Positions 25,305-35,059 of a stretch of DNA of 64,000 bases are shown here, piece after piece. Both the position numbers and the translations under genes were made by a program. The stretch is from contig NZ_JAODPB010000001.1 of assembly GCF_025770735.1 (NCBI RefSeq), positions 744,001-808,000 of the forward strand. The letters run 5' to 3'. The first letter of the stretch is position 1; every line of letters starts with the position of its first letter. Origin of the DNA: Shouchella tritolerans (lineage in GTDB: Bacteria > Bacillota > Bacilli > Bacillales > Bacillaceae_D). The notes beneath the pieces are model-generated. The model saw only the letters and a program-made list of their open reading frames with translations. It was not told where the DNA came from and ran no database searches.

Positions 25305-25703
25305 TCATTCTTTTGTATCTGGTTGATATAGGTCAAGGGCATTGCCATACAAATCTTCGAAACCTACGCCCTTTCCACCAGGAACTGGTTGTGGTTCCCC
25401 ATGAAAGATCACACCCCGTGCTTTCATTTCACGATAATCCTTTTCTATATCATCACTTAAAAACATAATCAAGACTTGGTTTGCGGCTTGTTTACCAACC
25501 ATCTCTACTTGCTCTGGTGTGTTGGCTTTAACTAATTCTAGCCTCGTTTCATTTGAAGTATCTGGTGAAACGGTTAGGTACTTCCATCCCGGCGAGAACA
25601 CTATTTCGTCTCGAACGATGAACCCTAATTTTTTTGTATAAAATTGTTTAGCTTCTTCAAGGTCCTTAACTAAAATAGAAACTTGGGCTGCTTGGGTAAT
25701 CAT
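25305..25703 (-). CDS. VOC-superfamily protein
   Basis: This 132-residue glyoxalase-like protein has AQVSILVKDLEEAKQFYTKKLGF at the N-terminus, then RLELVKA in the first module. The second module ends in GKGVGFEDLYGNALDLYQP, with the terminal Asp/Glu pattern of the family. The start is ATG 25703, preceded by AAAGGAGG; an upstream in-frame extension to 25736 lacks support. It is likely a small-molecule binding or detoxification protein of unknown substrate. Confidence 0.82.
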   Translation of the reverse strand: MITQAAQVSILVKDLEEAKQFYTKKLGFIVRDEIVFSPGWKYLTVSPDTSNETRLELVKANTPEQVEMVGKQAANQVLIMFLSDDIEKDYREMKARGVIFHGEPQPVPGGKGVGFEDLYGNALDLYQPDTKE

Positions 25704-25736
25704 GATGTCCTCCTTTCTTTCTGAATCACGATACAC

Positions 25737-26342
25737 TAAATGTTACCACGAAAAAGACAGTTTAATTTCTTTCAGATTGCTACTATCTCTTAAGCTTCTC
25801 CTTTGTCCGTGTTGAAGAAATGCCACTGAGTAAAAACAGTACTGGGAGGTCTATTTCGTTTAAAAAAGTTTTTTCAAGGTTTCCTCACGATAATTCGAAT
25901 ACCCTTCGTTTTTTGATTTAGTATGGCTCGTGGAACCTTGATTGTGCTGTGCAACTATTCGTCCAACTCTGATCTGTTATATACAATCAAATTTCTAGTG
26001 CTTTCGCCATTTGTTTACTCATTATGTCTCTTTATCGGACAAAGATGGACAAATTAAATTACAATCATATTACAAATCGATTACATTTTTCTTGCTTATT
26101 CGTAGCGTTTGTTATAAAATCAAAATGGATGGAAATATATTCTATCCATTTAGCGAAAAGCAAATCCTGTTGTCTGCTTTTCGGGCAATCATAATCGAAT
26201 AATCCGTTACATACGCTATCTAGGAGACTTTGAAAAAACGCGAAAAAAGAAACTTTCTGAGATTGTTTCAGTTTTTAAGTCGGATGCTGTGTTTTCTTCC
26301 TCCTAAATGAAGCAAAACGGAGTGATTGAGAGGTGTTGACGA
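25737..26342. other. Intergenic stretch of about 600 bases without a convincing gene
   Basis: This region is AT-rich. One minus-strand frame (about 25870-25970) reads like a peptide (NQGSTSHTKSKNEGYSNYRE) but has no start and is flanked by stops, so it could be a gene fossil that I cannot identify. The part just before the VanW gene presumably holds its promoter. Confidence 0.4.
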
Positions 26343-27227
26343 ATGAAACACTTTCTGGCACTGATGGCGTTTGCCTCTATTTGTGTGCTTGCCGCTTGTG
26401 GCAGTGGTGAAGAACGTGTTGCTGCTTCAGTTTCCACGCATGAGAACGTCGTCCTGGAAAAAACAATTCCTGACCTTGCCGTGACGGTTTTTTTAGGCGA
26501 GGAAGAATTTGATAAACTTCCAGTGGAGTTGGTCAACGAGGATGACCTCCGAAAATGGGCAGGAGACTTGGCCAGAGGCAAAGACGGCTTTGACCAACGG
26601 ATGATACCGGCTAAATGGAATGGCCAAGAACTAGTTGGCGGCCAAGACCAAGTGACGCTCGACGAACAGAAGCTCGTTGAAGACATCCTTAGTTTAAGCG
26701 TTTGGGAGCGAGAAGTGACGCTGCCTATCGACAGGCAAGCAGTTTCTGCCACAGCGGAAGATGTAAAAAACATTGAGAATAAAACAATTGGCCACGGGCG
26801 AACAAGCTACAATAAAGGCGTTAGTGGACGCGTTGAAAACATTCGCTTGTCGACAGAAAGCGTAGACTATGTCGTTTTAGGGAGCGGTGATACCTTTACG
26901 TTTAACGGCATTGTAGGCGAACGCACGAAAGAACGGGGCTACCAAGTGGCAAGTGTCATTATGGATGGCGATTTTACAGATGGGCTTGGCGGCGGCATCT
27001 GCCAAACATCGACGACTCTTTACAACGCCGTTCTTGATGCAGGCTTGACGGTATTGGAACGCCACCCTCATTCTCTCCCAGTTGGTTATGTAGAAGAGGG
27101 CATGGATGCGATGGTAAGCTGGGGCAGTGCGGATTTGCGCTTCCGTAATGACTTTGATTACCCAGTTGTGATCCGTGGAGGCGTCGATAAAGAGAAAGGC
27201 GAAGTCTGGTTCGACATTCGCAAATAA
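26343..27227 (+). CDS. VanW-family lipoprotein
   Basis: This 294-residue protein has a lipoprotein signal (lipobox VLAAC, Cys about residue 19). Residues about 145-290 are the VanW domain with its hallmark GGGICQTSTTLYNAVLDAGL and the following ERHPHSLPVGYVEEGMDA. Family members are cell-surface proteins, sometimes near glycopeptide resistance or spore genes, and their biochemical role is unknown. No vancomycin-resistance genes are nearby, so no resistance role is implied. A hairpin terminator follows directly. Confidence 0.9.
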   Translation: MKHFLALMAFASICVLAACGSGEERVAASVSTHENVVLEKTIPDLAVTVFLGEEEFDKLPVELVNEDDLRKWAGDLARGKDGFDQRMIPAKWNGQELVGGQDQVTLDEQKLVEDILSLSVWEREVTLPIDRQAVSATAEDVKNIENKTIGHGRTSYNKGVSGRVENIRLSTESVDYVVLGSGDTFTFNGIVGERTKERGYQVASVIMDGDFTDGLGGGICQTSTTLYNAVLDAGLTVLERHPHSLPVGYVEEGMDAMVSWGSADLRFRNDFDYPVVIRGGVDKEKGEVWFDIRK

Positions 27228-27239
27228 GATTTAGGTGAG

Positions 27240-27267
27240 GAGAGCGAAATGATCGTTCTCTTTTTTT
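27240..27267 (+). terminator. Rho-independent terminator after vanW-like gene
   Basis: GAGAGCGA / TCGTTCTC (one G-T wobble) with an AATGA loop is followed by seven T residues. Confidence 0.85.
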
Positions 27268-27399
27268 GTTGTCGAGGTTGATTTCATAATAAGAAGCAGA
27301 TTTGTGATCTCAGGGGCGAAGGCAAATGTCGCTTGCAAAAAGAGGGCAAGAATGGGTGCGGGAGTGAGCATCGTGAAAGGCTACAAATTATAAATATAA

Positions 27400-27693
27400 A
27401 CCATACATTTAAGGTTTTCTAGTAATTTTTGGGTAAGAAATGGATCTACCTTTCGAAACCCTGACCAAATTTCAGCAGAAGTTTCAGGAAGGCCGGCTGG
27501 ACCATGGGGAGTTAGAATCTACAATTCCAGGAATGAATACCAAGGTAGGATGGAAGTAAGAGATAGGGGCAACTGGCTTATTTTTCCTGCAAGACAACTT
27601 GCTCCACGTGGATATAGTTATAAATTTCAATTTTATAACAACGGCCCTGGAACAATAATTATTGAGGAAGGTATTCTCACATACAATCGTTAA
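27400..27693 (+). pseudogene. C-terminal fragment of an unknown protein
   Basis: An open frame of 97 codons ends at TAA 27691-27693 and has no start codon before an upstream stop at 27397. The translation is protein-like and beta-rich (PAGPWGVRIYNSRNEYQG; then GNWLIFPARQLAPRGYSYKF; ending in GPGTIIIEEGILTYNR), so it looks like the tail of a small surface or secreted protein whose 5' part is gone. I do not recognise the family. Confidence 0.5.
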
Positions 27694-27736
27694 AAGCAGT
27701 AACTAGTAACTTATTCTTTATGAACAGGTTACTTTT

Positions 27737-28006
27737 TTAAAACTTCATAACTAACGCGAAACTAGTAATGAAAAGGGCTATCAACGAAACAATCATTAGA
27801 AACGGGTAGGGAAAAAATTTGTTTTCAAAAGCATAAATATAATGATCCAAAGATGTTACTCCTTGAATAGGAACGTTTCTCCCGTCAACCTTTTCTTCAG
27901 GTTACGAACCTCACTTCCTACGTACCAAGTAAGAGCGAGTGAAAACAACAACATCATTAAAGACGAAAGACGCGCCTAACGGCAAAGAGTATTTGTAAAA
28001 ATTCAT
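27737..28006 (-). pseudogene. Frameshifted small membrane protein gene
   Basis: Reading leftwards, ATG 28006 with AAGGGGA upstream starts MNFYKYSLPLGASFVF; the frame then shifts to MLLFSLALTWYVGSEVRN and shifts again to GVTSLDHYIYAFENKFF and a membrane helix (LMIVSLIALFITSFALVM) before TAA. At least two frameshifts are needed to join one two-helix protein of about 90 residues. The pattern recalls the small DUF4306 (YjdJ-like) membrane proteins of Bacillus, but this is from memory and tentative. Confidence 0.55.
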
Positions 28007-28523
28007 TTATTCCCCTTCTTCCCTTAAACGTTTTCATTGATTATAACACGAAAGGTTTTAAATTAACTCTTCTTTCAGAATATGAATATATTTGGAAGGG
28101 TTGCTTTAGGTGAGCGTGATCATAAATCATTTATAGTTAGCCAATATCTTTAACTTTCTTACGACAGAAGTCTGCCCTAAGATAACGGGCATAGTTGCAA
28201 CCATTGCCCCCAGTTAATTGGAGTTAGGTGGTAATAATGACGCAAGGAAGCAATCGCTTTGCCGCTAAAAAAGGCCCCAAACAATAGACGTTTGGGACAT
28301 GAATGGTGCCCTTTAGAAGGGCAAGAGAATGGAATTCGGGAGCGAGTACGGTGTAGGGGAGAATACTCGCTTCTTAAATACTACCATATTTATCGGAAAA
28401 GTAAAGATTAAATGTTGGTTTTTTTGATATCTGCTTTTTCATCGATTTAATTGCTGTGTTTGAGCGAGCTCTGTCTGTCTCTTTTTTGATCAGCAAAGAA
28501 AGAGCGCATCTGTGGGATTTGTT
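28007..28523. other. Intergenic stretch with no assignable gene
   Basis: There are no long frames. At 28237 a very short frame with a GGAG-type site (MTQGSNRFAAKKGPKQ) precedes an imperfect hairpin around CCCAAAC/GTTTGGG (28275-28292). This might be a remnant or a tiny gene, but I see no support for either. Together with the two decayed genes to the left, the 27.3-28.5 kb stretch is a degraded zone. Confidence 0.4.
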
Positions 28524-29162
28524 TTATAGCGGTCCCTTGTATGTTGGGCTATTTATGGCTTTACTTATTCGGCAAGCATGCATTTTAGCACTATCGTAAG
28601 GCTCAAGCACTCTTTGAAGGAGGGAGGCGTCGGTAATATCAACATCGAGCCATGCTTCGCGGTTGCCTTCCTCTAAAATGACAGGCATACGGTTGTGGTA
28701 TTTTGCCACTAGCTCATTGGGGCGTGTTGTAATGATCGTGCAGGAAAAGATCGCCTCACCGCTTGCGCTGTCTTGCCAAGTGTCCCATAATCCAGCGAAC
28801 GTCATGAGCCGCCCATTTTCGTTTTGGAAGTGGAATGGGGTTTTATCGCTCGTCCACTCATAAAAGCCATCGGCGACAATGAGGCAGCGTTTATGGGAAA
28901 GCAAGTGTTTAAAGGGCATAGTATCGGCAATGGTTTCCGCTCTAGCATTGATCGGTTTAGGGCCTTTGTTCTTCTGTTTTGACCAATGAGGGATAAGGCC
29001 CCAATGAAAAAAGCATGCTTTTGGCGCCGTATGAATGGCAGCGATCGCAAGAATCTCTTCGGTAGGCGCAATGTTACGGCTAGGTGGAAACGACGGAATG
29101 TCAATGCCTAACTCCTCTTCGACGTCAGTAGGTGAAGCAGTTAGCGTAAAACGTCCACACAT
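28524..29162 (-). CDS. SOS response-associated peptidase (YedK/HMCES family)
   Basis: The 212-residue SRAP protein begins MCGRFTL, whose Cys2 forms the covalent thiazolidine link to abasic sites in single-stranded DNA after removal of Met1. The other active residues are visible: Asn in INARAET, Glu in GFYEW, and His in KYHNRMPVIL. It shields abasic sites during replication. AAAAGGAGG precedes the ATG. It is divergent from the ISP protease gene. The length is standard. Confidence 0.94.
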   Translation of the reverse strand: MCGRFTLTASPTDVEEELGIDIPSFPPSRNIAPTEEILAIAAIHTAPKACFFHWGLIPHWSKQKNKGPKPINARAETIADTMPFKHLLSHKRCLIVADGFYEWTSDKTPFHFQNENGRLMTFAGLWDTWQDSASGEAIFSCTIITTRPNELVAKYHNRMPVILEEGNREAWLDVDITDASLLQRVLEPYDSAKMHACRISKAINSPTYKGPL

Positions 29163-29287
29163 ACAGCAAACCTCCTTTTTAACAAGTATATCCCTTTTTG
29201 CTTATTCCATAGACAAGCCTACATACCAAGTGGACAAACTTGGCATATTTCGTTCAGTTCGTCCATATATCTGTAAAAAGCGTTTAG

Positions 29288-30316
<1,029 letters not shown>

Positions 30317-30335
30317 GCGTGGGATAACCACACAG

Positions 30336-30373
30336 CAAACACTCTCCCTTCTAATAGGCAGGGGGAGTGTTTG
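30336..30373 (+). terminator. Rho-independent terminator after isp
   Basis: AAACACTCTCCC and GGGGGAGTGTTT pair over about 11-12 bases with an 11-base loop. The T run is weak. Confidence 0.75.
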
Positions 30374-30467
30374 CTCGTGCATCGCTTAGCCGTTTTGCTA
30401 AAAAATAGCGCATCTCGAAAGGGAAATTTAGTATACTGAAAGAAGTTTAATGTATCGAGGTGCTGTC

Positions 30468-31436
30468 ATGAAGGCAATGTTACTTGGCATTTTAGCCGCT
30501 TTTTTCTTTTCATTTACATTTTTATTGAACCGAATGATGGAAGTGGAAGGTGGCAGTTGGTTGTTTAGCGCGTCGTTGCGCTTTTTGTTTATGTTGCCAT
30601 TTTTGTTGGTTATCGTTTATATCCGATCGGGATTCAAGGCGCTGTGGTTGTCGGTGCGCAAAAATCCGTTTCCTTGGTTTGGTTGGAGCTTTGTCGGGTT
30701 CGTCCTGTTTTATGCGCCGCTTACGTTTGCTTCAGGCTATGCGCCTGGCTGGCTTGTTGCTGGCACTTTTCAGTTGACAATTGTCGCCGGCCTGCTGATG
30801 TCGCCGCTATTTTATCATGTTTCAGCAGATGGCAGCAGAATCAGGCAAACGCTTCCCTTACGGTCGCTTTTTTCTTCGGCTGTTATTTTCGTAGGTGTTG
30901 TCTTTATTCAAGCACAGCATGCGACCAGCATTTCTGGAAACTTGTTGTTTTCAGTCGCGCCTGTTATGATTGCTGCATTTGCTTACCCGCTCGGGAATAG
31001 AAAGATGATGGAACTTACCGATGGGCGTATCGACACCTTTTCCCGTGTTCTCGGGATGACAGTGATGACGACGCCTGTATGGGTGGCATTGTTTGCGATA
31101 GGGACGTTTCAACACGGATTGCCGACCGCTTCACAAACGGGCCAGGCATTGATTGTCGCTATTTCTTCCGGAATCATTGCCACATTGCTTTTCTTTTATG
31201 CGACGGACCGTACACGGAAAAAACCGAATCAACTTGCCGCCGTTGAGGCAACCCAATCAGGGGAAGTCGTTTTCGCACTTATATTGGAGCTTATCTTTTT
31301 GCAAGCATTGTTTCCTTCTCCACTTGCGCTTCTAGGCATTGGACTCATTGTCATTGGCATGGCGCTTCACAGCTTCCTCTCACGGAAAACGGCACAGCCT
31401 GCTTTAGCAAAAGCGAAGCAAAGCAATAGCGGCTAA
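30468..31436 (+). CDS. DMT-superfamily multidrug efflux transporter
   Basis: This 322-residue protein has about ten membrane helices, starting MKAMLLGILAAFFFSFTFLLNRMME and ending in a short basic tail. It matches the 'multidrug resistance efflux transporter' (EmrE-related) branch of the drug/metabolite transporter superfamily, with the late VEATQSGEVVFALILE motif. Substrates are not predictable. The start is ATG 30468 with GAGG about eight bases upstream; the in-frame ATG 30450 has none. It is monocistronic, and a shortened copy of the interspersed repeat plus a terminator follow it. Confidence 0.85.
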   Translation: MKAMLLGILAAFFFSFTFLLNRMMEVEGGSWLFSASLRFLFMLPFLLVIVYIRSGFKALWLSVRKNPFPWFGWSFVGFVLFYAPLTFASGYAPGWLVAGTFQLTIVAGLLMSPLFYHVSADGSRIRQTLPLRSLFSSAVIFVGVVFIQAQHATSISGNLLFSVAPVMIAAFAYPLGNRKMMELTDGRIDTFSRVLGMTVMTTPVWVALFAIGTFQHGLPTASQTGQALIVAISSGIIATLLFFYATDRTRKKPNQLAAVEATQSGEVVFALILELIFLQALFPSPLALLGIGLIVIGMALHSFLSRKTAQPALAKAKQSNSG

Positions 31437-31502
31437 CTCGATACTAGAGAGATTTTAGGACAAACAGATTAAGGCGAAAAACCCACGTCTCGTAGTTTTC
31501 AA

Positions 31503-31588
31503 GCTGTACCCAAACGCTCGCATACGTTTCCTATCAGTCTGCGTGATTTTTTGTCGACCACCTCAAACCGCATCTTGCGGTTTTTTTG
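31503..31588. repeat. Internally deleted copy (D) of the interspersed repeat, with terminator
   Basis: CCAAACGCTCGCATACG joins directly to TTTCCTATCAGTCTGCGTG and TTTGTCGACCACCTCAA, that is, both ends of the 33545-33694 core with about 85 central bases missing. It is followed at once by the terminator AAACCGC ATCTT GCGGTTTTTTT (31565-31587). The sequence before it (AAACCCACGTCTCGTAGTTTT, about 31479-31499) could be a decayed second copy of that hairpin. Confidence 0.65.
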
Positions 31589-32029
31589 TTGAAAAGAAAA
31601 GTTGGGACAAGTAAGCGGATACATGTTGTCTAGACAAATCTATAGAACTATTACTTCTCTACTGTTTTACTAAAAAAGCGGATTTTTTGCGTGAACATCA
31701 TAACAAAGGAAAACATTTCCGTTAAAATACATACGTAGAGAATAGCAGTCTTAGTTGCCGCATTTCTAAAATAGCATATAGTAAGTGAGTGTTCTTTCTA
31801 TCTCCCTATTCCGACCAACCCGCAATAAAGTAAAATCGATGACATCTTTTAGCTGGCAATAGGGATCCATAAAGAACATATTTCCTGCCATATAAAAAAG
31901 GAGGGAACTCTAGAAAATGCGATTCTTGTTACGAAGCCACACGTTCTTCCCTGTAAAAAGAAAAACGTTTCTTGGCTAATTAAGATCATTTTGAAGCGGG
32001 ATGTAGCTTCTTTGTAGGAGGATGCACCG
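31589..32029. other. Long leader region before the 493-residue gene, with a possible 20-residue leader peptide
   Basis: AAAAAGGAGGG (31896-31906) precedes ATG 31917 of a short frame ending at TAA 31979 (MRFLLRSHTFFPVKRKTFLG), about 50 bases before the next gene. The spacing of about 12 bases is long, so translation is uncertain. The rest of the region shows no gene. Confidence 0.3.
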
Positions 32030-33511
32030 ATGAATGGAGAAAACGAAAGGGGCAAGCTTGCTGAGCTAGGCCAAGAATATATCGGAAGCGAAAAAGGGCA
32101 AGTTTTAATCGTCGGAGACCGGGAAGAGGGGGACGGCGAAACAAATTTACAAGAGACAAGCCTAATAACGGAGAAACCGCTATACATTGGGGGGGCCAAA
32201 CAGATTGAGCTTGACTATGAAGCGGTAGCCCAATTAGGCAATTTATTGGAACGCACTGTACAGGAAAGGTTGCTTCTTGTCCGTACGCATATTAACAAGG
32301 CTAAGGACATTACTGAGCAGGAGAGCGCACGCTTCCTAGAACGAGTCAATCAGCTCCGTGAAATGTATGTAACACTTGTTGAACAGGCAGGGGAAGGTGG
32401 GCTTTTTCAAGGGATTGGCCAAGCAAGCGGTCGCCTTACCCAAGCCATTTCTGGGGTGCAGCAGCTCATTAGCGATGCGGAAAGGTGCTGCCGTGCCCTC
32501 CGGGAGGCGCAAACGAGTGCTCCGGTGGAATTAGCTGGTTCTATCTCACCACAGGCTGTTCAGATGGAAGACCTCTTTGCGGAAATTAGACATCTTAGTT
32601 GCCGCTTAGAAGAAGGGGCTGACCAGCTATTTCTGTTTGTTAACCATGTGTCAATGAATTATATTGAAGAAGTGTTTAGGGGCGGACAGGACTTATTTGC
32701 CGACTCGGTAGTCGAAGAGCTTCGCGCCCATTTGGATTATATTGTCCGCAACGAACAACAAGTTCACCAGCAAATTGCCGATTATAAAGAACAAGTAATA
32801 TTTCTTGCGCAAGCTTTTGCAGACCAAGATCAAACACTTGCACTTGACGATAAATCAAGCACGACCGAGGCGGTTAATCTAGCTGCTCAAGGAACGTCTT
32901 ATCCATTGGAAGACTCGCCTTATATGTTGTCAGCGATGGGTATCCGTGAATTCCACGCAACTAATGGAATTGAACGATTATCAACGGCGACTGTACCGTT
33001 GCTGTTTAACATCTTAGAAGAGTCGGTTGTTGCTGTTAAAAAACTAGAACTTCTCGGAGAGGAAGCGGTGGCCGCTGTCCAGGAGGCTTCGCATGTGCCC
33101 CTATACGGAACACTTTCCGTAAATGCGGAAAGCCTGTATGCTTCTTATCGTGCCTCCATCGAGGAAAAAGCGCTAGAGGCTGCGAGCTTGCTCAGAGAAG
33201 CGAACAATCAAGTGGCTGGGATTAGGCACGGCCTATATTCCCTCCAATGGAACTATCCGTCTTTATTGGAAGAACTGCGTCCACAGATCGAAGAGGTCCT
33301 GTTTAATGGCGCGGCTTTCCAAAGTGTCCATGCTTGCCACTCTGCTGCCAGTGACATTTTAAATGAAATGCAAATTGCTTTTAAAGATGTGGTCTTCCGG
33401 CTCGCACAAAATCAAGCCCAGTCCATTGAGGAGCTGCACAACAGTTCTCACATGATTGTCGAAAATATGGAATTGCTAAAATCGCAAATGAAGCGCGGGA
33501 CAATAGAGTAA
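32030..33511 (+). CDS. Large helical hypothetical protein (493 residues)
   Basis: I do not recognise this protein. It has no signal peptide, no membrane segments and no cysteine-rich or catalytic motif. After a polar, glycine- and glutamate-rich N-terminus (residues 1-55) it is almost entirely amphipathic helix (for example QLGNLLERTVQERLLLVRTH, and EELRAHLDYIVRNEQQVHQQ), suggesting a coiled-coil or helical-bundle structural or scaffold protein. The ATG follows GTAGGAGGATGCACCG. It stands alone: a long leader region precedes it, and the duplicated terminator with the repeat element follows. It could be a secreted effector or adaptor, but nothing in the sequence shows that. Confidence 0.7.
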   Translation: MNGENERGKLAELGQEYIGSEKGQVLIVGDREEGDGETNLQETSLITEKPLYIGGAKQIELDYEAVAQLGNLLERTVQERLLLVRTHINKAKDITEQESARFLERVNQLREMYVTLVEQAGEGGLFQGIGQASGRLTQAISGVQQLISDAERCCRALREAQTSAPVELAGSISPQAVQMEDLFAEIRHLSCRLEEGADQLFLFVNHVSMNYIEEVFRGGQDLFADSVVEELRAHLDYIVRNEQQVHQQIADYKEQVIFLAQAFADQDQTLALDDKSSTTEAVNLAAQGTSYPLEDSPYMLSAMGIREFHATNGIERLSTATVPLLFNILEESVVAVKKLELLGEEAVAAVQEASHVPLYGTLSVNAESLYASYRASIEEKALEAASLLREANNQVAGIRHGLYSLQWNYPSLLEELRPQIEEVLFNGAAFQSVHACHSAASDILNEMQIAFKDVVFRLAQNQAQSIEELHNSSHMIVENMELLKSQMKRGTIE

Positions 33512-33725
33512 AGAGCGCCTTCCGTTAGGAAGGCGCTCTTTACTGTAGACAAACGCTCGCATCCGTCGTCGTTTGCCTCGGTCATATGCTCATGAACCCC
33601 CCGTTCTATTCGCATCTTCCCTCGGCTGCACTCCTCGTCTGACAAGCGTTTTCTATCAGTCTGAGTGCGGTTATCGACTTTGTCGACAACCTCAAGCGCC
33701 TTCCGTTAGGAAGGCGCTTTTTTAT
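33511..33725. repeat. Intact copy (C) of the interspersed repeat between duplicated terminators
   Basis: The core at 33545-33694 is flanked by two copies of AGCGCCTTCCGTTAGGAAG followed by GCGCT: left hairpin 33511-33541, right hairpin 33694-33725 with a T run. The hairpin sequence differs entirely from that flanking copy B, but the two within this locus are the same. The core has imperfect inverted ends (CTGTAGACAAACGCTCG and, on the other strand, TTGTCGACAAAGTCG). The right hairpin also serves the convergent symporter gene, whose stop codon overlaps it. Confidence 0.82.
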
Positions 33726-34879
33726 GAAGACCGGCCTAATCGTCGTTCTTTTAAACCATTCATCAAAACGGCAATCGCTCCGTCACCTGTTACATTTGCA
33801 GCTGTCCCGAAACTGTCTTGGGCAAGGTAAAGGGCAATCATAAGGGCGATTGCTCCCTCATCAAAACCTAGCATAGAAGTTAGGATGCCAGTCGCAGCCA
33901 TGACTGCACCCCCTGGAACGCCAGGCGCGGCAATCATAATGATGCCGAGCATAAAGATCACAGGAATCATTCCTGAAAATCCGGGAAACGCCAATCCTGG
34001 GTAAATGTACATAACTGCTGTAGCAGCTGTTAAAATCGTAATGGTGCTCCCTGAGAGATGGATATTTGCGCACAACGGCACGACAAAGTTCGTGATCGAG
34101 TCACGGATGCCGTTTTTTCGAACGGCTTCCAATGTAACAGGAATGGTTGCAGCACTGCTCATCGTTCCAAGGGCAGTCACATACGCAGGCAACATTGCTT
34201 TTAGTAACGACAAGGGATTGTTACCATTAACAGCTGCCGCTACGGTATATTGGATAAAAAGCCAAATAATGTGCATAGCTACGGCTAAAAGCAGTACAAC
34301 GCCAAAAACGCCTAATGTTTTAAAGACAGTGCCTTCATAGCTCATTTCAGCAAAAACGCCAGCGATATAAAAAGGGAGCAACGGGATGATTGCCTTACGT
34401 ATGACTAATTCAACGATGTTTTTCCCTTCCTCGACAAGGCTGTGCAGTGCATTTGAACGTGTTGCGGCAATCCCGATGCCGAAGACAAAGGCAAGAAGCA
34501 ACGCTGTCAAAACGTCAAAAAGTGGCTCAACCGACAGTTGCAAAAACCCTTCCATTTCTGAAGGGGTGCTGGCGTCTGTTCCGCTAATTCCAAGTGACGG
34601 GATGACGGTCATCGCTACTAAAACAGCAAAGAAGCCAGCTAGAGTGGTTGACAGATAAGAAATGAAAATGGTCGAGCCGACCATCTTTCCCCCGCCTTTG
34701 CCTAGAGCGGCAATGCCAGCAGCAATAAAGAACACAATAATAAGCGGAACCATAAAGAAAATAAAACTGCCGATAATGTCTTTTATCGTTACCATCAATT
34801 TAGCAATAAACTCATTGGCGATAAAACCAATGGCAATACCGGCAATAATACCAAAAACAAGCCGGGCAATTAATTTCAC
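33722..34879 (-). CDS. Dicarboxylate/amino acid:cation symporter
   Basis: This 385-residue protein of the DAACS (GltP/DctA) family has about eight membrane helices, the serine-rich re-entrant loop (GTMSSAATIPVTLEAV) and the substrate-binding region near the C-terminus (AQDSFGTAANVTGDGA). It would take up glutamate, aspartate, C4-dicarboxylates or a related amino acid with Na+ or H+. The start is GTG 34879 with GGAG eight bases upstream; a longer start at 34888 overlaps the ribosome site. Its stop codon lies inside the bidirectional terminator of repeat copy C. Confidence 0.9.
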   Translation of the reverse strand: MKLIARLVFGIIAGIAIGFIANEFIAKLMVTIKDIIGSFIFFMVPLIIVFFIAAGIAALGKGGGKMVGSTIFISYLSTTLAGFFAVLVAMTVIPSLGISGTDASTPSEMEGFLQLSVEPLFDVLTALLLAFVFGIGIAATRSNALHSLVEEGKNIVELVIRKAIIPLLPFYIAGVFAEMSYEGTVFKTLGVFGVVLLLAVAMHIIWLFIQYTVAAAVNGNNPLSLLKAMLPAYVTALGTMSSAATIPVTLEAVRKNGIRDSITNFVVPLCANIHLSGSTITILTAATAVMYIYPGLAFPGFSGMIPVIFMLGIIMIAAPGVPGGAVMAATGILTSMLGFDEGAIALMIALYLAQDSFGTAANVTGDGAIAVLMNGLKERRLGRSS

Positions 34880-35059
34880 AAACAACACTCCAATCTAAAT
34901 AAAGATGGCTACTTGAAAAGTACGTTGCTAGTATACCATTATTTAGTAGGTTGTGCATTGAAAACGCTATCATTTTCAATCTGTTTAGTGAAATGGCAGA
35001 AGTGTTTCGTTTTCAAAAACGCCTAAGTTTGGTACGATTAAGTACATGGAGGGGAAAAT

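Noticed and set aside
25870-26010. Minus-strand peptide-like frame as a transposase remnant
   Set aside because: No recognisable transposase motif, no inverted ends, and too short to assign.
26343-27227. Vancomycin resistance locus suggested by the VanW domain
   Set aside because: No vanA/B, vanH, vanX or vanRS genes are present; VanW proteins are common in bacilli without resistance.
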